Source: Bacillota bacterium (GTDB taxonomy: Bacteria; Bacillota; Clostridia; Acetivibrionales; DSM-1351). From it: a DNA stretch of 49,347 nucleotides. Below are positions 16,571-23,670 of the stretch, in pieces. The notes beneath the pieces were generated by a model. The model made no database searches. It had not been told where the DNA came from and saw only the letters and a program-made list of their open reading frames with translations. The stretch covers positions 1-49,347 of the forward strand of contig JAEWOH010000032.1 in NCBI GenBank assembly GCA_023460955.1. The letters are read 5' to 3'. Numbering within the stretch: the stretch's first letter is position 1; each line of letters begins with the position of its first letter. A program made the position numbers and the translations under genes.

Positions 16571-18832
16571 CTATTCTGAAAATACTTTTGCATAGTAATT
16601 TGTATCAAGTATTTTTGTTGAATAGGTAAATTTGTTATTTACCTGTTTCGCTATATCAGCCTTATACGCAGCATTTACAGTATCCTCTGTCTGCCCGTCC
16701 TCCAAAATGAGTTTTCTTAGCTTTGAGTTGTATCTGGCTTTATCAGTTAACCAGCTCCAGTTTGAGAATATTACCAGTGGCGGGGCATCGGACATTATAT
16801 CTCTGCCCATAAGCAGTCTGGAATCATACTCAACCCCCATAAGATTTGATATAGTAGGCAGAATATCCATACTTGAACAGGGTTTATCTATTTTTACCGG
16901 AGTCATTCCCTTTGACCATAAAATAAAGATCCCTTTATACAGTTCAAAATTTTCTTCAATTTTATGTCCTGCCAGCTCACTTATTTCTCCTATGGTCAGT
17001 CCATAGGGATAGTGATCGGGACTTATTGCAATCAACGTGTTTTCAGCAATCCCGGCTTCTTCAAGACCGGCAATCAGTCTTCCCATAGCTCTGTCAAGCT
17101 CAATCTGGCAGGCCAAATAGGCTTTCACATGCTCGGAGTACGGCAGATTTCTAACAAGCTCCTTATTTTTGCTGGCCATGGCATTCCCACCAAAGGTGTA
17201 CTGCAGATGACCGCTTACAGTCATATAATAGGTGTGAAACGGGTTGGTTCCCAAGTATTCCGGTGTAGTTTTTTCAATCATTTCTACATCTGATTCAGGC
17301 CAGGTCTTATTCAGTTCAAGTCCGTGCCCCACCGCTTTAAAATCGTAGCCCATATTGGGGTGCGAAACATCTCTGTGATAATATGTGTAGGAATGATCAT
17401 GATAAGCTTTAGTGCCATACCCCAATTTTTTAAGTTGATTTCCCAAACAGAAGGGCATATAGTTTCTGCCTGACACATAAAAGCTCCACACACCTGATTT
17501 TGGCACAAGAGAGTTGCAGGCAACATACTCCCCGTCCGAAGTACTAACTCCCCATATAGGTGTATAAAAATTAGTGAATTGAAAGCCCTCCTGTGACATT
17601 TTATATAGTGTAGGAGTCAATTCCCTATTAACAGCGTACGGAGAAAAGCCCTCTGCTGTTATTAATATGAGATTTTTACCCTTGTACATACCGGAATATT
17701 TATTTTTGTTGGTTGGTTGGATACTCATAAAGTATTTATGCATGGCATCGATCTTTGGGTCAGCTTCGGCAGCCATAAGTTTGTCAAAGTCAATATTCAT
17801 AATGTTAAAACCGACAGCGGTGCTCTCATTTTCGGCATTTGTATCTTGAATTGTATTTTGTTCAGGATTATCCTGTTTATTTATAATTTCCTTATTGGAG
17901 CTGTTGCTTTTTGAGCTACCACTGTCTGAACTTCCACTTACGGAACCAAAAGTCGTATCAGTGGCTAACGCATCTTTTTCTGCAGGAGGTGCTATTCTAT
18001 TATCTACTTGAGAATTTTCGTTATCATTCGCGGTAATTTCCGTATCCACATTAAAACCAAAAATCAGGTGTTTTAAGTCCAGTCTTGTTGTAGTAAAAAG
18101 ACCGAATCTGTCCACCGACAGATCAGGTATCACAGCTTCAGAATAAAGAAATTTGGGGCTTAATTCTCCCTTGTCAGAATTAAAAACTGCCGCTGTTGTT
18201 AGTAATTGCAGGATAATTACAGAGCCTGCGATTATAGCTTTAAAGCTCCAGGCTGTTTTATCGGGAGGGATTAGCTTATTTCCAAAAACAGTTATAAAAA
18301 TCAGGGGTAAAAGTAAAAATAGTATAGCTATAGAGTTTTTTCCCATTGCGGTTAGTATTTCTCTCCAGAATTCTATGACTTGTCCGGCACCGTTAAGGGA
18401 AAATAAAGCAAAAAAAGCTGTAAACACATGATAGTACACAACCTGTATTATGTATATCAATGTAATTGCTGCAGTAAGAGTAATTGATATTATTCTGTTA
18501 ATTTTCCGTTTTGTAAAGGTTGAAAATATGTACAGTAAAAGCCCGGCAGGTATTGAATAGAATACCATATATATGAGCCCTGAATTGAACAGATTTTTGA
18601 AAACCGCCACTTTAAATACTACTTCCAAATAAATAATTGCAACCGGGTAGAATATTAGAAACCGGTAAAGGAACAACACCAAAGAAATTGTTTTCAAATT
18701 TTCATATATTCTTTTTCTTATTCCGGATGAATCAGGTATTTTTTCAGATAGTCTGACTAGAAACTCTTTGGTATCCTGAGAAAATCTTTTTCGCCGGAGT
18801 TTTAAATTGGTAGTCAATTCATAAATTTTCAC
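16571..18832 (-). CDS. LtaS-like membrane-anchored sulfatase/phosphoglycerol transferase family protein
   Basis: 753 residues starting at a GTG (AGGAAG 10 nt upstream). Five membrane segments fill residues about 45-230. A Ser/Asn-rich, low-complexity linker (about 285-345) follows, then a sulfatase-fold domain. Active-site features match lipoteichoic acid synthases: NLILITAEGFSPY (metal), GVSTSDGEYVACNSL with the catalytic Thr, YMTVSGHLQY, and ISPDHYPYG. Family members move glycerol-phosphate from phosphatidylglycerol onto a lipid or glycan outside the cell. The linker is longer than in typical LtaS. True LTA synthesis versus another envelope polymer is undecided. Confidence 0.88.
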   Translation of the reverse strand: MKIYELTTNLKLRRKRFSQDTKEFLVRLSEKIPDSSGIRKRIYENLKTISLVLFLYRFLIFYPVAIIYLEVVFKVAVFKNLFNSGLIYMVFYSIPAGLLLYIFSTFTKRKINRIISITLTAAITLIYIIQVVYYHVFTAFFALFSLNGAGQVIEFWREILTAMGKNSIAILFLLLPLIFITVFGNKLIPPDKTAWSFKAIIAGSVIILQLLTTAAVFNSDKGELSPKFLYSEAVIPDLSVDRFGLFTTTRLDLKHLIFGFNVDTEITANDNENSQVDNRIAPPAEKDALATDTTFGSVSGSSDSGSSKSNSSNKEIINKQDNPEQNTIQDTNAENESTAVGFNIMNIDFDKLMAAEADPKIDAMHKYFMSIQPTNKNKYSGMYKGKNLILITAEGFSPYAVNRELTPTLYKMSQEGFQFTNFYTPIWGVSTSDGEYVACNSLVPKSGVWSFYVSGRNYMPFCLGNQLKKLGYGTKAYHDHSYTYYHRDVSHPNMGYDFKAVGHGLELNKTWPESDVEMIEKTTPEYLGTNPFHTYYMTVSGHLQYTFGGNAMASKNKELVRNLPYSEHVKAYLACQIELDRAMGRLIAGLEEAGIAENTLIAISPDHYPYGLTIGEISELAGHKIEENFELYKGIFILWSKGMTPVKIDKPCSSMDILPTISNLMGVEYDSRLLMGRDIMSDAPPLVIFSNWSWLTDKARYNSKLRKLILEDGQTEDTVNAAYKADIAKQVNNKFTYSTKILDTNYYAKVFSE

Positions 18833-18928
18833 AAAAGCTGTACTTCCTGTTCTTTATTTTATATGTCACATTTTATAACACTCTATATTTGTATAATAGT
18901 TTTTTATGATATTTCCGCATAGAAATGT

Positions 18929-19516
18929 TTATTTTTTCTTTCCCTCTAAAAAATAGGTGGCTTCCATATCGGCAGTATTTAATGCGAATGCAAGCGGAAA
19001 TTGTTCAAATGCATCTCCCACATTTCTTTTTTCTTCGCAGCCTGAAAATCCCATGTGATATCTTATAGCAAATGCCTCTTCCCTTGTCAGTTTCATGAAC
19101 CCTGTTATTATGTACACTGATTTTTCACCATGACCATAAGGTAGTCGGTCATCATACTCATATGTTGGAACACTCTGCCATATTCCATTTTCATCTTTTA
19201 CATTTCGTGTGCCGGCCTTATAACAGTTTATTTTGCAAAGGTCATGGAGCAACGCTGCTATTGCTATAGTTTCCTGGTCATAATGTAGCTTGTAAATATT
19301 TTTAACTCTTTCCCTCTCAATATAATCCAGAAGGCAGTCATAAACATTCAAGCTGTGTTCTACCAGACCTCCCTCATATGCGCCGTGAAATCTGGTACTG
19401 GCAGGTGCGGTAAAGAAGTCACAGGATTTTGAAAGAAGATACTCCAGTAGTTTATCTGAGCCTTCACGATGTATCTGTGTATTATATAATTCGAGATAAC
19501 GCTCTTTATAACTCAT
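18929..19516 (-). CDS. HD-domain phosphohydrolase
   Basis: 195 residues. The metal-binding HD pattern is complete: FHGAYEGGLVEHSLNVYD (His), AALLHDLCKINCY (His-Asp), GHGEKSVYIITGF (His) and FALNTADMEATYF (Asp). The arrangement resembles the HD part of YhaM-type exonucleases and of small HD proteins in phages and clostridia. GGGGAA precedes the ATG. The substrate (nucleotide, cyclic nucleotide or RNA end) is unknown. It is separated by 96 bp from the LtaS-like gene and is probably independent of it. Confidence 0.85.
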   Translation of the reverse strand: MSYKERYLELYNTQIHREGSDKLLEYLLSKSCDFFTAPASTRFHGAYEGGLVEHSLNVYDCLLDYIERERVKNIYKLHYDQETIAIAALLHDLCKINCYKAGTRNVKDENGIWQSVPTYEYDDRLPYGHGEKSVYIITGFMKLTREEAFAIRYHMGFSGCEEKRNVGDAFEQFPLAFALNTADMEATYFLEGKKK

Positions 19517-19627
19517 AATTCCCCTATCCGCGTTGTTGGAAGACGCAAAAAATAATATATTGCCTTAAAAACAATCCACTTTTATTATAACTTACAATTA
19601 ACTATCAAGACAAGAAATCAAAGCAAC

Positions 19628-19651
19628 AAAAAACGCCCCTTCTCAGGACGT
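19628..19651 (-). terminator. Terminator of the small zinc-binding protein gene
   Basis: On the minus strand a short GC-rich stem (19633-19639 with 19645-19651) is followed by TTTTTT. Confidence 0.8.
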
Positions 19652-19661
19652 CTGTTTATTT

Positions 19662-19898
19662 CTATTTTGGCTGTTCTTTAAGCGGAAGCTCGCTAATATG
19701 ATAGGTTACTACTTTTGAAGCTCTTGGTGCTTTGGTATTTTTAGTTGCGGGTTTTTCCTGGGCAGCAGGTTTAATAGTTCTGGACTTGGCTGCTTTTTTT
19801 ACTTTTGAAACCGAAGAAGTTACCGGTTTATTAGAACAATTTTTATTGGTACAATTTCCATTTACCATAAATGATCCACATTTACAAAATTCTGCCAT
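19662..19898 (-). CDS. Small basic protein with an N-terminal cysteine cluster
   Basis: 78 residues from the ATG at 19898 (GAAGGG upstream; the ATG at 19907 abuts that site). The first 25 residues hold four Cys in the pattern CKCGSFMVNGNCTNKNC, probably a small zinc site. The middle is Lys/Ala/Pro/Thr-rich (KKAAKSRTIKPAAQEKPATKN), like histone-H1-type tails, and the end is VVTYHISELPLKEQPK. No family recognised. The composition suggests a nucleic-acid-binding accessory protein, which is an inference. It has its own terminator. Confidence 0.75.
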   Translation of the reverse strand: MAEFCKCGSFMVNGNCTNKNCSNKPVTSSVSKVKKAAKSRTIKPAAQEKPATKNTKAPRASKVVTYHISELPLKEQPK

Positions 19899-20001
19899 TA
19901 TTTTCATCCCTTCAGTATTTATGAATTATCAGTATACCATAACTAAAGGATTTTTATACGTTTAATTAAAAATTTTTCTCAATATGCGATGAAAGAAATT
20001 A

Positions 20002-20030
20002 GGCCTTAGAAACTATTAGTTTCTAAGACC
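20002..20030 (-). terminator. Terminator of tRNA-Thr
   Basis: A 12-bp stem (20002-20013 with 20019-20030) with a 5-nt loop lies 8 bp past the tRNA 3' end on the minus strand. Confidence 0.75.
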
Positions 20031-20038
20031 TTATTGTT

Positions 20039-20114
20039 TGGAGCTGAAAGCGGGAATCGAACCCGCGACCTGCTGATTACGAATCAGCTGCACTGCCAAC
20101 TGTGCTATTCCAGC
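20039..20114 (-). tRNA. tRNA-Thr (anticodon CGT)
   Basis: 76 nt with encoded CCA. Acceptor stem GCTGGAA/TTTCAGC, D-loop AGTTGGCA, anticodon stem GCTGA/TCAGC with loop TTCGTAA (CGT), T-arm GCGGG-TTCGAAT-CCCGC. It reads threonine ACG codons. Confidence 0.97.
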
Positions 20115-20233
20115 ATTGCTGCTAGATTTAATGTTAGCACTAAATTTAACCAAATTCAATATTTTGGTAACCAGTTTGTAATGGATACAATATAAAAATA
20201 TTTATATAGCTTAATTACTTATTTATTCTTAAA

Positions 20234-21049
20234 TCACAGGGTTGGGATTACGTTATAGACTATGTCATATATAGCATCAGCATCATTACTTACTGTTATC
20301 CGATCAGCAGCCTGTTTCACACCTTCCCGGGCATTTTCTACCGCTATACCCACATCGGCATTTCGAACCATCTCTATATCATTATCATAATCTCCGACAG
20401 CAATAATCTTTTTATCTTTAAAATGCTCCATTTGTCTCATGACCTGTAACGCAGAACCTTTTGAAATACCTTTTTTCAGTATTTCGAAATAATACTCATG
20501 AGAGAAAACATTATCAAAGTTACTCTCGAGAGTAAGTCCTTGAAAAGCTTTCTGAGCCTCAATCAGAGTATGATGCTTGTCATAAAGCATCAGTTTAAGC
20601 CATTCGTGCCCCAGTACCTCGTTTAAATCGGCTCTTCTAAACTGTTGCTTTTCACGAAGCACATATTCATCAATATTTTCTTCAGGTGAGATTATGAACA
20701 TACCCTCAGGAGTAAAAATTTCAACAACCGCTTGATTAAAGTTTGTCATGGAAAAATTAATGTAGTCAACCAGGAGTTCCTTCTCAAGGTACTCAGCCGC
20801 CATCAGTTTTTCATTATGAAAATCATAGATTGCTGCCCCGTTATATAGGATGCAGGGGCCATTAAGTTTTAAATCTTTAATAAAAGGCCTTACAGTTTGA
20901 ATAGTTCTGCCGGTAGCTATTGCAAAGCGTCCGCCTTCAGATGTAAATTCATTTATGGCAGACAGGTTCTTCTGTGAAATAACCTGCTTTGAATTTATTA
21001 ATGTCCCGTCCAAATCGCTGACAATTAGATAATCACTATATTTGTTCAT
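20234..21049 (-). CDS. Cof-type HAD-superfamily phosphatase
   Basis: 271 residues from the ATG at 21049 (GGGGAT upstream); the longer frame from 21106 runs through AT-rich leader. Motif I is IVSDLDGTLINS (nucleophile Asp), motif II AIATGRTIQTV, and motifs III/IV are KGSALQVMRQ...IIAVGDYDNDIEMVRNADVGIAV. A C2-type cap lies between. Such enzymes hydrolyse sugar phosphates, FMN or PLP; specificity cannot be read here. Confidence 0.93.
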   Translation of the reverse strand: MNKYSDYLIVSDLDGTLINSKQVISQKNLSAINEFTSEGGRFAIATGRTIQTVRPFIKDLKLNGPCILYNGAAIYDFHNEKLMAAEYLEKELLVDYINFSMTNFNQAVVEIFTPEGMFIISPEENIDEYVLREKQQFRRADLNEVLGHEWLKLMLYDKHHTLIEAQKAFQGLTLESNFDNVFSHEYYFEILKKGISKGSALQVMRQMEHFKDKKIIAVGDYDNDIEMVRNADVGIAVENAREGVKQAADRITVSNDADAIYDIVYNVIPTL

Positions 21050-21120
21050 AATATCCCCATTAATATTTTTAGAAATATTATAGCAGATGTTATTTCCATG
21101 ATACAAATATAAGTTATAAA

Positions 21121-21183
21121 ATACAAGTGCGTCTTAAATTAATGAGTATATAAAATAATCATTAATTTAAGACGCACTTGTAT
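21121..21183 (-). terminator. Perfect 25-bp inverted repeat, probable terminator of the YteA-like gene
   Basis: Bases 21121-21145 are the exact reverse complement of 21159-21183, with a 13-nt AT-only or nearly AT-only loop. On the minus strand it is followed by TTTATAA. The stem is much longer than other terminators in this window, so a small mobile palindromic element is an alternative. Confidence 0.6.
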
Positions 21184-21238
21184 CGGATTAATTAGCAATT
21201 AAAAACATATTTTTTAACAAATGGTATTTCAATATTTT

Positions 21239-21871
21239 TTATGGCAATTGATCCTTGTATTGCTGGTTTGATATCTTATCAACTTCTTCAACTATACCCT
21301 GATTATCAAGCTCATTTGTGTAGTACTCTTCAAAATCAGCATAACCGCCCATATCCTGCGGCGAATCTGATGAACCATATTTCATAACGTCATTAAGCTG
21401 GTCAATTCCCTCGAATTCATCGTCCTCCTGCTTATTAAGATACTTTCTCCCAAAAGGAGAATCAAATATTTCTCCGTACTGCTGATCTGCTGTGTTGATT
21501 TCCTTTGCCTCAAGCTTCATTTCACAGTCATAGCATAACCCGGCACTAGGTTTCGCTTCAAGTCTTTCAAAACCTATTTCCTTATGACAGTGATCGCAGC
21601 GCCCGTAAGTACCAGCTTCGAGCTTTTTCAGTGCCTTCTGAATATCATTAAGCTTTGTTTGTTCATGAACCTTAAGTGCCATATTCAATTCAAGTGTATA
21701 TAATTCTGTACCGTGATCTGCAGGATGGTTGTCATAATTGGACAGTTCTGTCGGGTAATGTTCACTCATGTCCGCATCGCCGTTTCTGTGCATTGTCCGT
21801 ATTGTCTCAATCATCTGCTTTTCCTGTTCTTCAAGTTTATGCTTTAATTGATCCAATCTGTACTTTTCCAT
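21239..21871 (-). CDS. YteA-like DksA/TraR-type zinc finger protein
   Basis: 210 residues. An N-terminal coiled coil (about 1-90) leads to a DksA-type C4 zinc finger: YGRCDHCHKEIGFERLEAKPSAGLCYDCEMKLE. An acidic tail includes GEIFDSPFGRKYLN and DEFEGIDQLNDVMKYGSSDSPQD, which are typical of the YteA family from spore formers. GGAGG lies 8 nt before the start. The family is associated with sporulation-phase expression, and its target is unknown. It follows the DUF5665 gene by 68 bp and may be cotranscribed. Confidence 0.88.
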   Translation of the reverse strand: MEKYRLDQLKHKLEEQEKQMIETIRTMHRNGDADMSEHYPTELSNYDNHPADHGTELYTLELNMALKVHEQTKLNDIQKALKKLEAGTYGRCDHCHKEIGFERLEAKPSAGLCYDCEMKLEAKEINTADQQYGEIFDSPFGRKYLNKQEDDEFEGIDQLNDVMKYGSSDSPQDMGGYADFEEYYTNELDNQGIVEEVDKISNQQYKDQLP

Positions 21872-21939
21872 CAGGCTTACCTCCGTTGTCCGGTGTAAAA
21901 ATTTGTGTTACGGTTAGTCCATGTGTATCTTAATCTTCC

Positions 21940-22242
21940 CTACCTCACGTTTCTCATACTGCTTTGAACAATTTTAACAATATCGCTTATAAATTCACCT
22001 ATATACGGCAGATTATATTGAACAATCCTATTTAAAATATAAATTGCTATAGCGCCCAATAGGGTAAAACCTATGGCTATTCCAAACCCTCGTGCCACTC
22101 CGTTGATAAAGTTAGCCCAAAGCATTTTTCTGGGATGCTCCAGAAAATACACGTAATCAACAAATTTCATTTTTTCCATTTTTAGTGACATATCATCAAT
22201 TTTCTTATTTAAGGATTCAATAAGTTGATTATGGTTTGCCAT
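21940..22242 (-). CDS. DUF5665-type small membrane protein
   Basis: 100 residues. An amphipathic N-terminal coil leads to the family core: MKFVDYVYFLEHPRKMLWANFINGVARGFGIAIGFTLLGAIAIYIL, with one membrane segment, then a C-terminal amphipathic helix. AAGGAG lies 12 nt before the ATG. The function is unknown. It lies upstream of the YteA-like gene. Confidence 0.85.
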   Translation of the reverse strand: MANHNQLIESLNKKIDDMSLKMEKMKFVDYVYFLEHPRKMLWANFINGVARGFGIAIGFTLLGAIAIYILNRIVQYNLPYIGEFISDIVKIVQSSMRNVR

Positions 22243-22343
22243 CTGTTTGACTAACTCCTTTCAATTTAATAGCGCTGTGTTCACTTTCTAAAAAGCCATC
22301 TGATAACATTATGTTTGTTTAGTTTAGCTTTATTTATACAAAA

Positions 22344-22375
22344 AAATAACCGTTGGTTAATTTCAACGGTTATTT
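22344..22375 (-). terminator. Terminator of aroB
   Basis: A stem of about 12 bp followed on the minus strand by seven Ts, 100 bp past the aroB stop. Confidence 0.85.
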
Positions 22376-22475
22376 CAGGTAATACTCTTTTAATATTTTC
22401 CAAATTATTAATGATTTTAATTTTCTTATTTATTAAGTTCTCTCTACTTTACAAGTAAGCTCTTTGCGAAATTGC

Positions 22476-23555
22476 TTATTTTGCCAGATCATAAATAGCT
22501 TTTTTAAGTAACGCAGTATCTTCAATTGTACACTGGAATACTTCTCCGATCCTTCTTGGAAGCACAAACTTAAGCCTGTTATCTTTCACCTTTTTATCGA
22601 AGAAGATCTGTTCAAATACCCTTTCTACGTCCATTCCGGGAAGTGAAACCGGTAAGCCCAGCTTTACAAGCATTGACCTGACCTGTTCCACAATTGCTTC
22701 AGGAAGTATGTCCATATAGCAGGATAGTTTAAAAGCTCCAACAATGCCTATTGCAACACATTCACCATGTAGAAGTTCAAAGTTCTGTGCAGTTTCAATT
22801 GCATGACCGATGGTATGACCTAAATTCAACACAGCTCTTAGATCATCTTCCTTCTCATCCTGTTCCACAACCTGTCCCTTGATGGAAACATTTCTTTTTG
22901 CAAGATACTGAAGAACATTTTCGTCGAAGGCAAAGATTTTATGTGCATTATAACTCAGGTATTCACAGTATTCCTCATCCATTATTAGTCCATGCTTTAT
23001 TACTTCTGCCAAACCTGCTGATACTTCACGTTTTGGAAGAGTTTTAATTGTGTTTACATTAATAAAAACAAGCTTGGGCTGATAAAATGCTCCAACAGCA
23101 TTTTTATGTCCTTCAAAGTCAACACCTGTTTTTCCTCCAACGCTGCTATCAGCTTGAGATAATAGCGTGGTAGGTACCTGCACAAAATTTATTCCCCTCA
23201 TATAAGTCGCTGCGGCGAAGCCGGAAACATCGCCTACGACGCCTCCGCCCAATGCTACCAAGGTACTGCTCCGGTCAAGCTTGTACTCTACCAGCTTTTT
23301 ATATATTCCATTAACGGCGTCAAGAGTTTTGTGCTCTTCGCCGGCAACAAGTACGTGCTTGTAAACCTCAAAACCGCTTTCCTCAAATCTCTTTATACAT
23401 TCCTCGGAGTAAAACCTGTCAACATTTTGGTCTGTAACAACAATCAGTTTTTTTCCGGTTCTTAAGGAAAGCACAGTTTTACCCAGTTCCTCAAAATTGG
23501 TTGTAATACATATAGGATAGCTTCGTTCTTTTAAATTAATCATGTGCCTAATCAT
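22476..23555 (-). CDS. aroB: 3-dehydroquinate synthase
   Basis: 359 residues, the standard length. NAD-binding and metal motifs are seen: VVTDQNVD, VALGGGVVGDVSGFAAATYMRGINFVQVPTTLLSQADSSVGGKTGVD, the metal ligand Glu in GLAEVIKHGLI, and the His residues in VLNLGHTIGHAIE and ELLHGECVAIG. It converts DAHP to 3-dehydroquinate, the second step of the shikimate pathway. GGAG lies 7 nt before the ATG at 23555. No other aro gene is adjacent; it follows ileS after a hairpin. Confidence 0.97.
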   Translation of the reverse strand: MIRHMINLKERSYPICITTNFEELGKTVLSLRTGKKLIVVTDQNVDRFYSEECIKRFEESGFEVYKHVLVAGEEHKTLDAVNGIYKKLVEYKLDRSSTLVALGGGVVGDVSGFAAATYMRGINFVQVPTTLLSQADSSVGGKTGVDFEGHKNAVGAFYQPKLVFINVNTIKTLPKREVSAGLAEVIKHGLIMDEEYCEYLSYNAHKIFAFDENVLQYLAKRNVSIKGQVVEQDEKEDDLRAVLNLGHTIGHAIETAQNFELLHGECVAIGIVGAFKLSCYMDILPEAIVEQVRSMLVKLGLPVSLPGMDVERVFEQIFFDKKVKDNRLKFVLPRRIGEVFQCTIEDTALLKKAIYDLAK

Positions 23556-23595
23556 TCTATATCTCCATTCCGCCGCTACCGCAGTTGCTATAAAT

Positions 23596-23637
23596 AACCT
23601 TTCATTGTCTTACCAAAGGATAAGACAATGAAAGGTT
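23596..23637 (-). terminator. Hairpin after ileS
   Basis: A perfect 17-bp stem with an 8-nt loop, 34 bp past the ileS stop. The minus-strand tail (ATTTATAG) is a modest T-run. Confidence 0.65.
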
Positions 23638-23670
23638 TAACACACACTGCATGAAGTCCGAAAACAGCTA

